In this document: positions 18,901-26,463 of the stretch, one piece after another | Layout: each line of letters opens with the position of its first letter | Position numbering within the stretch: the first letter of the stretch is position 1 | Assembly: GCA_029866965.1 (NCBI GenBank) | Contig: CP123444.1 | Location: 785,501 to 849,500, forward strand | Source: Flavobacteriaceae bacterium YJPT1-3 | GTDB taxonomy: Bacteria > Bacteroidota > Bacteroidia > Flavobacteriales > Flavobacteriaceae | Reading direction: 5' to 3' | DNA length: 64,000 nt | Notes under the pieces: generated by a model | Told to the model about the DNA's origin: nothing | Seen by the model: the letters and a program-made list of their open reading frames with translations, nothing else | Databases searched by the model: none | Position numbers and translations under genes: made by a program

Positions 18901-19508
18901 TGCTTATCCTGATCTTCCAATTCAGTTCCATCTCCAAGCCTACCATCATCATGATCGCCATCTTTTTGAGTTTTATTGGCGTCTTTGGGGGGATCCTGAT
19001 CACAGGAGCATCCTTTGTGATCATGATGACCATGATGGGAATCATATCGCTGGCAGGGATTGTGGTGAACAACGGAGTCGTACTCTTAGACTACACCCAG
19101 CTGCTCATTGACCGTAAATTAGCGGAACAGGACCTACCCGACGATGCCTTGTTGCCCAAAGAGGATGTTCGTGATATCATCGTACAGGGTGGACGGGCGC
19201 GATTGCGACCGGTACTTCTGACCGCCATCACTACGGTCCTCGGATTGATTCCCCTGGCTATCGGATTGAACATCGACTTCTTCTCCTTGTTCACTGAGCT
19301 CGATCCTAAAATCTATATGGGAGGAGATAATGTGATCTTTTGGGGTCCTTTAGCCTGGGCTGTGATCTACGGGTTGATCATTGCCACCTTCCTGACCCTG
19401 ATCATTGTCCCGCTCTTATTCTATATCGTGTATAAGATCAAGATTCGCTTTCGCGGAAGCGGACAGCAAGACCAAGAAGAAGAAAAAGGCTTATCGGATG
19501 CCGCATAA
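15999..19508 (+). CDS. RND efflux permease (AcrB/HAE-type)
   Basis: This 1169-residue inner-membrane pump has the RND arrangement: TM1 near the N-terminus, a large periplasmic loop, TM2-6, an extra soluble stretch, a second loop and the C-terminal helix bundle. The TM4 proton-relay motif reads GLGMMVDNGIVVVENVYR. The AcrB Asp-Asp pair is therefore Asp-Asn here, a common variant in environmental HAE pumps. It is longer than AcrB (1049), mainly around two additional hydrophobic helices at about 520-560 and in the C-terminal half. Substrates are not predictable. The last gene of the operon, followed by a strong terminator. Exact (17534-17547, encoding LSRK) and variant (19446-19461, encoding RFRGS) palindromes are inside it. 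Confidence 0.92.
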   Translation: MGAKNKKQVDKEFWLSSWAIDNPTVIYVMMGLFLIFGLSAYFSMPRENFPEINETKIYISAPYPGNTAEDIERLITDPLEVRLKNLSGVVEILSTSQEDYAIITVEFDEDMEVENAKQKVKDEVDTEKANEDWPTFNGAKVEPNVFDLSISEETPILNINITGDYPVDKLKDFAEYLEDEIEDLPEIKQVDIRGAQEKEVEVAVDIYKMTAAKVSFDDILNAIRGGNMTMSAGNLIQSGQRRTIRILGEVEDPGQLNNFVVKSQDGAVYLRDIAEVRFKEEDKTTYAREYGESVVMLDVKKRSGKNMVAAVEKIDLILAEAEATGVFPPDVQITKANDQSAKTINQVNDLVNNIIFGIILVVTVLMFFLGFRNALFVGFAIPMSMFMSFMILQLLGYTMNTMILFALIMGLGMMVDNGIVVVENVYRLMDEEGMSRIQAAKKGIGEIAFPIIISTATTVAAFVPLGLWPGIMGEFMIYFPITLSVVLGSSLFVAIFFNSLLVSRFMKVEEEELSRKRLLRITAIMAGLGVFILLVGGPVRGLGTLLIFSAGLMWAYKYFIRGAAERFQKKTLVRLENRYRSFLAWALRGWRPTLFVSGTFVLLFVVFGLFGWSIESKRTSIEFFPDNKPNQIIVYIEYPEGTAIDKTNQLTKDIERRVYDIISQDMYMEDGENILVESAVSQVGEGAGNPQTDGGSAAEMPHRAKITASMREYKYRDGLDSEKLRAKVQQALKGIYPGVAISVEKDPVGPPAGAPINIELEGRDYDELIATAEAMRNYISAKNIPGIDELKLDVNKGKPAMQVVVDREKAGELGVSAGQVGTQLRRALFGEKAGIYKKDGDDYDIYVRFNEDDRYNTSLLFNQNITFRDPATGQLKEIPVSAVASQRNTSGFSAIKHRDTKRVVTVYSALAPGFVDAGAVVAQIQNEMKSFDGVPNDISIDYTGQIEEQNKQQEFLNGAFLAGLGLIMLILIFQFSSISKPTIIMIAIFLSFIGVFGGILITGASFVIMMTMMGIISLAGIVVNNGVVLLDYTQLLIDRKLAEQDLPDDALLPKEDVRDIIVQGGRARLRPVLLTAITTVLGLIPLAIGLNIDFFSLFTELDPKIYMGGDNVIFWGPLAWAVIYGLIIATFLTLIIVPLLFYIVYKIKIRFRGSGQQDQEEEKGLSDAA
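17534..17547. repeat. Exact iterated palindrome in the RND permease
   Basis: Read in another frame as LSRKR between membrane helices. Confidence 0.95.
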
Positions 19509-19540
19509 AAAAAGCCCGCTTCAGGCGGGCTTCTTATTTA
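19508..19540. terminator. Terminator after the efflux operon
   Basis: GCCCGC-TTCAG-GCGGGC stem-loop with A-run before and T-rich sequence after. It separates the convergent efflux operon and the broken lipoprotein gene. Confidence 0.88.
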
Positions 19541-19550
19541 TAACACGTGT

Positions 19551-20116
19551 TTATTGAACCCGTTCGAGTACCACCACTGCGGTACCGTCAAAATCAAAAT
19601 CAAGACCGAATCCGGGATCTACATCACCAGCCAAAATAGCCTCTTCCAAGGCAGGCTCAAGAACCATTCGGTTTGCACTGAGCGCTGTAATTCGGGCGGT
19701 AGAAACATCTCCATTGGCATTAGTAACCGTGATTAAATCTCCCGAAACCCCGTAAGTGCCGGATAAGAATTCATCATCAAAATCTGCACTGGAAACCAAC
19801 TCTTCGGTGGTTTGGGTTTCTCCAAAGGCGGTGACCGTAGTGACCTGTAAATACGAGCCCTCGCCAAAGACGGTGTTGTCAGCCGTAAAGACTACCGTAT
19901 AGTCGAAGTCTTTTCCTGTGGTCTGTGTTTCCGCAGTGAGTTCCTGGCCTTCAAATTCATAGATCAGCACATAATCAGAATCAAAACGGGTCATTTCCAG
20001 GTTCCAACAAGATCTGAGGCCTCGGCAGAAACCGTTCCGCCATCATCATCACTGCTGCAGGCAGCCAGGGTTAGGCTTACCATCAGTAAGACCGTAATTT
20101 TTTTTAAATAGTTCAT
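19551..20116 (-). pseudogene. Frameshifted lipocalin-like lipoprotein gene
   Basis: Reading leftward from the ATG at 20116, 41 residues form a lipoprotein signal (LMVSLTLAAC, then SSDDDGG) and the start of a domain, ASDLVGTWK. They hit TGA at 19991-19993. The next frame opens at once (ATGA overlap) with 147 residues, MTRFDSDYVLIYEFEGQ to the end, which read as the continuation of an LVGTWK-type lipocalin-like lipoprotein. The junction is the run AAA (TTT at 19994-19996 on the plus strand); one more A would join the frames as WKMTRFDSDY. It is either a real inactivating 1-bp deletion or a sequence error. The combined length would be about 188 residues, usual for these flavobacterial lipoproteins. 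Confidence 0.7.
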
Positions 20117-20286
20117 AGTAGTGTACTTGTAGGTTAATAAGTTGACCAATATAGCCCATTCCCAATAATAAACCAATCAGACAACCGATACGGCGTCCTT
20201 CTGGCTAATACTCTTTTCGAGCGAGCTTAGGACCATCGACCGAAATATTCAAGTTAGGTTGTCTGAATTATTCAAGCCTTGGCGCC

Positions 20287-20315
20287 TTGTTGCTGGATAG
20301 TTCTTCTTAAATTTG
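20287..20315 (+). promoter_or_regulatory. aspS promoter (TTG-N18-TAAATTTG)
   Basis: TTG at 20287-20289 and TAAATTTG at 20308-20315 with an 18-bp spacer fit the Bacteroidota sigma-factor consensus. Predicted leader to the ATG at 20333 is only about 10 nt. Confidence 0.7.
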
Positions 20316-20332
20316 CCGCCTAATTCGTTTGC

Positions 20333-22081
20333 ATGTACAGAACACACAACAATGGCGCTCTACGCGCGAGCCACATCGGTGAAACCGTCACCTTGTCCGG
20401 ATGGGTGCAGAAAGTGAGGGACAAAGGATTCTTGATTTGGATCGATCTGCGCGATCGCTACGGAATCACGCAGCTCATTTTTGACGAATCCCGTACGGAT
20501 AAGCAGGTGATGGAGCAAGCCCAGCAACTGGGACGCGAATTCGTGATTCAGGTCAGCGGCGAGGTCATCGAACGTGAATCTAAGAATGACGACATGCCCA
20601 CCGGCGCTATTGAGATCCTGGTTAAAGAGCTGCGCATACTGAACGAAGCTTTACTGCCTCCCTTTACCATTGAAGACGAGACCGATGGGGGCGAAGATTT
20701 GCGCATGAAATACCGGTATTTGGACATTCGGCGTAATCCGGTAAAGAACAAATTGATCTTCCGATCGAAAGTCGCCATGGAAGTCAGGAAATACCTGAGT
20801 AATCAGGATTTTGTCGAAGTAGAAACTCCCTACCTCATCAAATCTACGCCTGAAGGCGCTCGTGACTTTGTGGTCCCTTCCCGTATGAATGCCGGTCAAT
20901 TCTACGCCTTGCCTCAGTCTCCACAGACTTTTAAGCAACTGCTGATGGTTGGTGGTATGGATAAGTATTTCCAAATTGTCAAGTGTTTTCGGGATGAAGA
21001 CCTGCGCGCCGATCGACAGCCTGAATTTACACAGATCGACTGCGAAATGGCCTTTGTGGAGCAGGAGGATGTGCTGCGCACTTTTGAAGGGCTTACCCGT
21101 CATCTGCTTCAGGAGATCAACGGAGTTGAAGTGGACACCTTCCCACGGATGACCTATGACGAGGCCATGAAACGCTACGGGAATGACAAACCGGATATTC
21201 GCTTTGGGATGGAGTTTGCCGAACTCAATGCTGTAGCCCAACATAAAGATTTTAAGATTTTCAATGAGGCCGAACTGGTGGTGGGTATCGCGGTACCCGG
21301 CGGAAACAGCTATTCCCGAAAAGAGATCGATGCCTTAATCGATTGGGTCAAACGACCCCAGGTGGGTGCTCTGGGCATGGTCTATGTACGCTGCAATGAT
21401 GATGGTAGTTTCAAATCATCGGTAGATAAATTTTACGATCAGGAAGATCTGGAGCAGTGGGCAGATTTAGCTTCCGCGAAAGCGGGCGACCTCATCTGTG
21501 TACTCTCTGGTCCAGCCGCTAAGACTAGAACTCAACTGAGTGCGCTGCGGATGGAACTCGCCCAACGATTGGGTCTACGGAAAGCGAATGAATTCGCTCC
21601 GCTCTGGGTGGTTGATTTCCCGCTGCTGGAGTGGGATGAAGAAACCCAGCGTTATCACGCCATGCACCATCCCTTTACCTCTCCAAAACCGGGACAAATG
21701 GAATTGCTGGCTACTGATCCGGGTGCCGTAAAGGCAAATGCGTACGATCTGGTGCTTAACGGAAACGAGATTGGAGGAGGTTCCATTCGTATTCATGACA
21801 AGGAAATTCAAGCCAAGATGTTCGATTATTTGGGCTTCAGTCCTGAAGAAGCCAAAGCACAGTTCGGGTTTTTAATGGATGCTTTCCAATATGGAGCCCC
21901 TCCCCACGGCGGTATTGCTTTTGGCTTGGACCGACTGGTAGCCATACTGGGCGGACAGGAAACTATCCGTGATTTTATTGCCTTCCCAAAAAACAACAAT
22001 GGAAGGGATGTGATGATCGATGCTCCGGCTCCTATTGATCAAGAACAACTTAAAGAATTACAACTAAAACTGGATGCATAA
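20333..22081 (+). CDS. aspS: Aspartate--tRNA ligase
   Basis: This 582-residue class II synthetase has an N-terminal OB anticodon-binding domain ([26 protein letters not shown]). Motif 2 reads [19 protein letters not shown] bacterial GAD insertion lies at about 290-410 ([17 protein letters not shown]), and motif 3 is [17 protein letters not shown]. It attaches Asp to tRNA-Asp. Length is typical for the bacterial type. A variant of the iterated palindrome (GCTTCCGCGAAAGC, 21470-21483) encodes ASAKA inside the GAD domain. The stop overlaps the start of a small membrane-protein gene by 8 bp. Confidence 0.97.
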   Translation: MYRTHNNGALRASHIGETVTLSGWVQKVRDKGFLIWIDLRDRYGITQLIFDESRTDKQVMEQAQQLGREFVIQVSGEVIERESKNDDMPTGAIEILVKELRILNEALLPPFTIEDETDGGEDLRMKYRYLDIRRNPVKNKLIFRSKVAMEVRKYLSNQDFVEVETPYLIKSTPEGARDFVVPSRMNAGQFYALPQSPQTFKQLLMVGGMDKYFQIVKCFRDEDLRADRQPEFTQIDCEMAFVEQEDVLRTFEGLTRHLLQEINGVEVDTFPRMTYDEAMKRYGNDKPDIRFGMEFAELNAVAQHKDFKIFNEAELVVGIAVPGGNSYSRKEIDALIDWVKRPQVGALGMVYVRCNDDGSFKSSVDKFYDQEDLEQWADLASAKAGDLICVLSGPAAKTRTQLSALRMELAQRLGLRKANEFAPLWVVDFPLLEWDEETQRYHAMHHPFTSPKPGQMELLATDPGAVKANAYDLVLNGNEIGGGSIRIHDKEIQAKMFDYLGFSPEEAKAQFGFLMDAFQYGAPPHGGIAFGLDRLVAILGGQETIRDFIAFPKNNNGRDVMIDAPAPIDQEQLKELQLKLDA

Positions 22082-22331
22082 GTTCAGACGCTACCTCATC
22101 ATCGTTCTTTTCCTGGGGTTTACAGCCCTACTGGCCTACGGCTTTTATTTGAAAAGTAACGGAGATCTGCAGTCTGGAGATCGCTGTATTGGTCTGGGAA
22201 TCATGGGAGGGGTCTTTATTGTCATGCCCTTATTTATCTATCACCGGTGGAAGGATCGCAAGGTAAAAGACTATATGATCACTCCGGAAAGTATGGAGCG
22301 TATGCGGGAATTCAACGACAAAAAGGACTGA
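22074..22331 (+). CDS. Small two-helix membrane protein
   Basis: The 85 residues contain two transmembrane helices ([20 protein letters not shown] and [18 protein letters not shown]) and a charged C-terminal tail ([12 protein letters not shown] to the end) expected in the cytoplasm. The start ATG overlaps the last codons of aspS in another frame, pointing to coupled translation. I do not recognise a named family. Composition and codon use look like the neighbouring genes, so it is probably real. Confidence 0.75.
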   Translation: MHKFRRYLIIVLFLGFTALLAYGFYLKSNGDLQSGDRCIGLGIMGGVFIVMPLFIYHRWKDRKVKDYMITPESMERMREFNDKKD

Positions 22332-22390
22332 TGGTTAGTTGCTTAGCTAAAAAAATTAAGGCCTTTTGTAGCAACTTTCGATAATAACAG

Positions 22391-22398
22391 TACCTTTG
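22391..22398 (+). promoter_or_regulatory. -7 element of the cold-shock gene (TACCTTTG)
   Basis: TACCTTTG with an upstream TTTTG at 22364-22368 (22-bp spacer) forms a plausible promoter. The predicted leader is a very AT-rich stretch of about 25 nt before the ATG at 22429, suited to translation in the cold. Confidence 0.65.
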
Positions 22399-22428
22399 GA
22401 CCTTTATTAATTATTATTATTTTTTATA

Positions 22429-22626
22429 ATGGAAGGAACAGTTAAGTTTTTCAACGAATCAAAAGGTTATGGCTTCATCACTAGCGAAGAGACCGGAAAG
22501 GACATCTTTGTACACGTGACCGGTCTTAACGGCGAATCTCTTCGTGAAGGAGATCGTGTAGAGTATGTAGAAGAAGAAGGAAGAAAAGGAATGGTCGCTG
22601 CGCAAGTTCGCGTTATCCACGACTAA
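22429..22626 (+). CDS. Cold-shock protein (CspA family)
   Basis: The 65-residue single cold-shock domain carries both RNA-binding motifs, KGYGFIT (RNP1) and DIFVHVTGL (RNP2-like). It starts METVKFF-like (MEGTVKFFNESKG). It is a single-stranded nucleic-acid-binding RNA chaperone in the cytoplasm. It has its own promoter and terminator, and so is monocistronic. Which paralogue it is cannot be told from the sequence. Confidence 0.95.
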   Translation: MEGTVKFFNESKGYGFITSEETGKDIFVHVTGLNGESLREGDRVEYVEEEGRKGMVAAQVRVIHD

Positions 22627-22645
22627 TAGACATATATCTTGATTA

Positions 22646-22675
22646 GTAAAGCCCGCACTTAGCGGGCTTTTTTTA
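22646..22675. terminator. Terminator between csp and tadA
   Basis: GCCCGC-ACTTA-GCGGGC followed by seven T. It lies directly beside the tadA stop at 22676, so it probably serves both convergent genes. Confidence 0.88.
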
Positions 22676-23125
22676 TTAGTTTAAGTTTCGTTTTTGAATG
22701 AAAAACTGTTTGAGCAGTCGGGAGGCTTCCCGCTCCATCACCCCGCGGGTGACCAGCGTCTTAGGATGCAGCAGTTTGTCTTTGGTCTCAAAGCCGCGTT
22801 TCTCATCAGCAGCCCCAAAGACCACCCGGTCCAATTGGCTCCAGTACAAGGCTCCAGCACACATGACGCAGGGTTCGAGCGTCACATAGAGGGTACATCC
22901 TTTGAGGTACTTCCCGCCTAAGAATCCGGCTGCAGCAGTGATGGCCTGCATTTCTGCATGTGCAGTAACGTCATTAAGCCGTTCGGTCAGGTTGTGAGCC
23001 CGGGCAATGATGCGGTCTTGAATGACAATCACGGCACCTACCGGAATTTCACCCAGTTCAAAGGCTGCTTCGGCTTCCTGCAAGGCCTTTTTCATAAAAT
23101 ACTCGTCTGAAAATGGAGCTAACAT
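22676..23125 (-). CDS. tadA: tRNA adenosine(34) deaminase / nucleoside deaminase
   Basis: From the ATG at 23125 the protein has 149 residues, the normal length. The longer reading frame to 23212 would cross the promoters and start with an unrelated extension. The zinc site is complete: AHAEMQAI supplies His and the catalytic Glu, and PCVMCAG the two Cys. EIPVGAVIV and FGAADEKRG are also typical. It converts A34 to inosine in tRNA-Arg(ACG); a related nucleobase deaminase cannot be fully excluded. It is divergent from dxs, and a TATTTTTG element (plus-strand 23144-23151) precedes it by about 20 bp. Confidence 0.9.
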   Translation of the reverse strand: MLAPFSDEYFMKKALQEAEAAFELGEIPVGAVIVIQDRIIARAHNLTERLNDVTAHAEMQAITAAAGFLGGKYLKGCTLYVTLEPCVMCAGALYWSQLDRVVFGAADEKRGFETKDKLLHPKTLVTRGVMEREASRLLKQFFIQKRNLN

Positions 23126-23143
23126 GGGGATTCGTTTGGAATT

Positions 23144-23151
23144 CAAAAATA
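23144..23151 (-). promoter_or_regulatory. -7 element of tadA (TATTTTTG)
   Basis: Reverse-strand TATTTTTG, 18 bp before the chosen tadA ATG (23125). It supports the shorter start. Confidence 0.55.
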
Positions 23152-23164
23152 CATCATCAAAGAG

Positions 23165-23172
23165 TACCTTTG
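23165..23172 (+). promoter_or_regulatory. -7 element of dxs (TACCTTTG)
   Basis: TACCTTTG ends just 6 bp before the dxs ATG, so a transcript starting at the usual distance would be leaderless or nearly so. Confidence 0.6.
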
Positions 23173-23178
23173 TGAGGC

Positions 23179-24972
23179 ATGAAGACCAAACTACTTCAAC
23201 AGATCCAATCACCGGAAGACCTGCGCTTCCTATCCCTGGAAGAATTGCAGCAATTGGCTCAGGAAGCCCGGGAATTTATCATTCAAATCGTGGCAGCCAA
23301 AGAAGGGCATCTTGGAGCATCCCTGGGAGTAACGGAGCTGACGCTAGCTCTGCATTATGTGTTTCAAACCCCTCAAGATTTTTTGCTGTGGGATGTGGGT
23401 CATCAAGCTTACATTCACAAAATCCTGACCGGTAGAAGGGATCAATTTGGGACCAACCGTCAGTATGGCGGACTCAGTGGTTTTCCCAAACGCTCCGAAA
23501 GTGAATATGACCCTTTTGGCACCGGACATAGCAGTACTTCTATTTCAGCGGCCCTAGGTATGGCCATGGCTGCCCAAATGGACGGTAATCAGGACCGCCA
23601 GCATATTGCAGTTATTGGAGACGCTTCTATCGCCAGTGGAATGGCCTTCGAAGGCTTAAATCACGCAGGAGTCACTAATGCTAATCTATTAATTGTTCTC
23701 AACGATAATGCGATTGGAATAGATCCTAGCGTGGGCGCTTTAAAAAAGTACCTGACCAACGTTAAAAAGGGAACGGCACGGGAAGAGAATCTCTTTGAAG
23801 CCCTCCATTTGCATTACGAAGGCCCCATTGATGGTCACGACTTACCCCTGCTCGTAGAGACACTTCAAAAACTGAGCAAGCTGAAGGGCCCTAGATTACT
23901 CCATGTGGTGACTACCAAAGGCAAGGGGTTGGCTCAGGCTGAAGCCGATCAGGTGCGTTATCATGCCCCCGGAAAATTCAATGCGCAAACCGGTGATCTG
24001 GAAGTGCAGGAAGCCAAAGTACAGCCCCCAAAATTTCAGGATGTGTTTGGTTTAAGTTTGGTAGAATTAGCCCGCGATAATCAAAACATCGTCGGGATCA
24101 CCCCCGCCATGCCCACCGGAAGTTCGCTTAAATACATGATGGAAGCCTTTCCCGAAAGGGCTTTTGATGTGGGCATTGCAGAACAACACGCCGTCACCTT
24201 CGCGGCGGGTTTGGCCACTCAGGGGAAGATCGTCTTTTGTGCGATCTATTCCACCTTTTTACAGCGGGCCTACGATCAACTCATTCACGATGTCGGTTTG
24301 CAGGAGCTCCCGGTAATCTTCTGTATCGATCGCGCCGGATTGGTGGGCCAGGACGGCCCCACCCATCACGGTGCCTTCGATCTGGCCTATTTGAACTGCA
24401 TCCCCAACCTGAGTATAGCGGTCCCGCAGGATGAAATGGAGTTGAGGAATCTCATGTTTACGGCGAGTCTCCAGCTCAAGGGACCGTTAGCCATTCGATA
24501 TCCTCGCGGTCGGGGACAGCAGATCGACTGGCAACTTCCCTTTGAAAAAATTTCCATGCAAGGTGGCCGTCAACTGCGGAAGGGAGAAAAAATCGCCGTC
24601 CTGGGGCTAGGTCCGCTTCTGCACTCGGCTGCTCAGGCTATTGAGCGCACTCAAGTGAACGCCGGACTTTATGACTTTCGCTTCTTAAAGCCGCTGGACA
24701 CGGCATTGTTGGATCAACTTTTTGAACAGTATGATCACCTGATCACCCTGGAAGATGGATGTAAGCTAGGCGGCTTTGGACAGCAGGTTCGTGATTACGC
24801 ATTCGCGCCAAGCCTAGCGGCAGGCAGGAAGGCATATTCCGGATCGATCACCGTGCTTGGCCTACCGGATCAGTTTATTGAACACGGCACCATTGCTGAA
24901 CTTCATGAGGCTTACGGTCTCTCCGTCGATCACATTGCCGGGCATTTAAAACGCTTGTCTCGAGACCTATAG
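23179..24972 (+). CDS. dxs: 1-deoxy-D-xylulose-5-phosphate synthase
   Basis: This 597-residue thiamine-diphosphate enzyme joins pyruvate and glyceraldehyde-3-phosphate in the first step of the MEP isoprenoid pathway. Visible motifs are KEGHLGASLG, WDVGHQAYIHKILTGR, the ThDP-binding VIGDASIASGMAFEGLN, NDNAIGID, FDVGIAEQHAVTFAAG and DGPTHHGAFDLAYL. It is somewhat shorter than the E. coli enzyme (620) through a reduced mid-region linker. The 3' end overlaps the convergent dgt gene by 6 bp. A polyprenyl synthase of the same pathway lies at 11.7-12.7 kb but is not in the same operon. Confidence 0.95.
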   Translation: MKTKLLQQIQSPEDLRFLSLEELQQLAQEAREFIIQIVAAKEGHLGASLGVTELTLALHYVFQTPQDFLLWDVGHQAYIHKILTGRRDQFGTNRQYGGLSGFPKRSESEYDPFGTGHSSTSISAALGMAMAAQMDGNQDRQHIAVIGDASIASGMAFEGLNHAGVTNANLLIVLNDNAIGIDPSVGALKKYLTNVKKGTAREENLFEALHLHYEGPIDGHDLPLLVETLQKLSKLKGPRLLHVVTTKGKGLAQAEADQVRYHAPGKFNAQTGDLEVQEAKVQPPKFQDVFGLSLVELARDNQNIVGITPAMPTGSSLKYMMEAFPERAFDVGIAEQHAVTFAAGLATQGKIVFCAIYSTFLQRAYDQLIHDVGLQELPVIFCIDRAGLVGQDGPTHHGAFDLAYLNCIPNLSIAVPQDEMELRNLMFTASLQLKGPLAIRYPRGRGQQIDWQLPFEKISMQGGRQLRKGEKIAVLGLGPLLHSAAQAIERTQVNAGLYDFRFLKPLDTALLDQLFEQYDHLITLEDGCKLGGFGQQVRDYAFAPSLAAGRKAYSGSITVLGLPDQFIEHGTIAELHEAYGLSVDHIAGHLKRLSRDL

Positions 24973-26295
24973 GGAACTGCCTTTGATCTTTTGAAAGGTG
25001 CGCAGGGCATTTCCATCGGTCATGGTTGCGACTAAAGAACAGATGGCCATCAATTGCTCGTAAGTAGCAGATTCTTCTGAAGCAGCCGCAGTTGGCAGCA
25101 TTTTAGCTAAAAGTTTTGCATAATTGGAATCCGGTTGAGTCAGGACTCCGCAGCGTGCTTCCAACAAACTGGCCAATATGCCGTAGCCGGCTACCTCTTT
25201 TTCGATCACTTCCCGACTTTGATAAATGCGTTGCACACTGATCTTGATGATGTCTTCTATCTGCGCTTTATACTGACTTTTGTCCAGAAGTGCCGTATGG
25301 AACTCCCCGGCGAGCATGGCCTCCTCATGCTTCATGAATAAGTCCACCGCTTCGTCAATCAAAGTGCCAATACTCAATGCGCGCAGATACCCAACACGCT
25401 CGGCCGTAGTGCCCAATTGTTGATACTTGGACCGATCGATATTAGGCACCAATTTGATCAAATATTCCAGGGCATATTCTTCCGGAATCAAGCCTAAGTT
25501 GATCCCATCCTCAAAGTCAATGATGGTATAGCAGATGTCATCTGCAGCCTCCACCAAAAAGGTGAGCGGATGTCTGCAATAGGAAATCGTTTCGCCAGAC
25601 CGGGTGGGTTTCAGGCCTAATTCTTCAGCCACGTCCCTAAATACTTCTTTGTCGCTTTGAAAAAATCCAAATTTCTTATCGGCGATTTTTTTACTGGGCT
25701 TGTGCGGAAGCGATTCTTTGGGGTACTTCATAAAGGCCCCGAGGGTGGCATAGGACAGGCGTAATCCTCCGGGTGCTCCGGCACGGGATTCTGTAAGGAT
25801 CTTAAACCCATTGGCATTGCCTTCAAAATGGGTCAGGTCCTGATATTCTTTATCAGTCAGTGCGGTCTTAAACGAGTGGCCTGCACCATGAGAGAAAAAA
25901 TCACCAATGGCCTTCTCGCCGGAATGTCCAAAAGGCGGGTTGCCTATATCATGTGCCAGGGCTGCGGCTGCGACGATCGCCCCAAAATCATTGAACTGAT
26001 AGCCTAGTGTTTGCTGCAAATGTGGATGTTTCTTCAACAGGCGTTCGCCCACCCGTCTGCCCAGGCTTCTGCCTACCACAGAGACCTCCAAGCTGTGGGT
26101 GAGTCGGGTATGGACAAAATCGGTTTTGGAAAGCGGGATGACTTGCGTTTTATCCTGCAGGCTTCTAAAGGCCGATGAAAAAATGATACGGTCGTAATCG
26201 ACCTCAAAGCCGAGTCGGGTTTCATCCTGCTCGATGCGTAGGCGTTTTCTACGATCTCCGTAGCGTTTTAGCGATAAAAGTCGCTCCCATTCCAT
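24967..26295 (-). CDS. dgt: Deoxyguanosinetriphosphate triphosphohydrolase (dGTPase, HD domain)
   Basis: Starting at 26295 the product is MEWERLLSLKRYG..., 442 residues. Longer in-frame starts to 26370 would run into the Pho-box-like repeat of the divergent receptor gene and add a non-conserved tail. The HD-superfamily metal site is present: FVHTRLTHSLEV, ALAHDIGNPPFGHSGE, and the downstream ADDICYTIIDFEDG. The family splits dGTP (or other dNTPs) to the nucleoside and triphosphate, controlling dNTP pools. It converges on dxs with a 6-bp overlap of the stops. Confidence 0.92.
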   Translation of the reverse strand: MEWERLLSLKRYGDRRKRLRIEQDETRLGFEVDYDRIIFSSAFRSLQDKTQVIPLSKTDFVHTRLTHSLEVSVVGRSLGRRVGERLLKKHPHLQQTLGYQFNDFGAIVAAAALAHDIGNPPFGHSGEKAIGDFFSHGAGHSFKTALTDKEYQDLTHFEGNANGFKILTESRAGAPGGLRLSYATLGAFMKYPKESLPHKPSKKIADKKFGFFQSDKEVFRDVAEELGLKPTRSGETISYCRHPLTFLVEAADDICYTIIDFEDGINLGLIPEEYALEYLIKLVPNIDRSKYQQLGTTAERVGYLRALSIGTLIDEAVDLFMKHEEAMLAGEFHTALLDKSQYKAQIEDIIKISVQRIYQSREVIEKEVAGYGILASLLEARCGVLTQPDSNYAKLLAKMLPTAAASEESATYEQLMAICSLVATMTDGNALRTFQKIKGSSL

Positions 26296-26363
26296 AGGTC
26301 TGTGATTTGCCGCAAGATACAGGTTTTGCCCAATTCTCGGGGCATTCGGGGCTATGAAAGGAC

Positions 26364-26380
26364 TTAACATTAAGTTAACC
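26364..26380 (+). promoter_or_regulatory. Pho-box-like direct repeat, site A
   Basis: TTAACAT (26364-26370), spacer TAAG, TTAACC (26375-26380): hexamer starts are 11 bp apart, the period of PhoB/PhoP binding sites. It shares 15 bases, TAACATTAAGTTAAC, with site B in front of the PiT gene. Confidence 0.5.
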
Positions 26381-26407
26381 AGATGATGAAGCTTCTTTAA
26401 TACTGAG

Positions 26408-26425
26408 GTAACTCAACCTTTACAT
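26408..26425 (+). promoter_or_regulatory. Degenerate second Pho-box-like repeat by the TonB receptor promoter
   Basis: GTAACTC-AACC-TTTACAT again has an 11-bp period. It falls where the -33 element would be relative to the TTATTTTG (-7-like) at 26434-26441, as expected of an activator site that replaces the -33 contact. Confidence 0.35.
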
Positions 26426-26463
26426 GCACTCCGTTATTTTGCCCTCGATAAATAAAGTATCAC

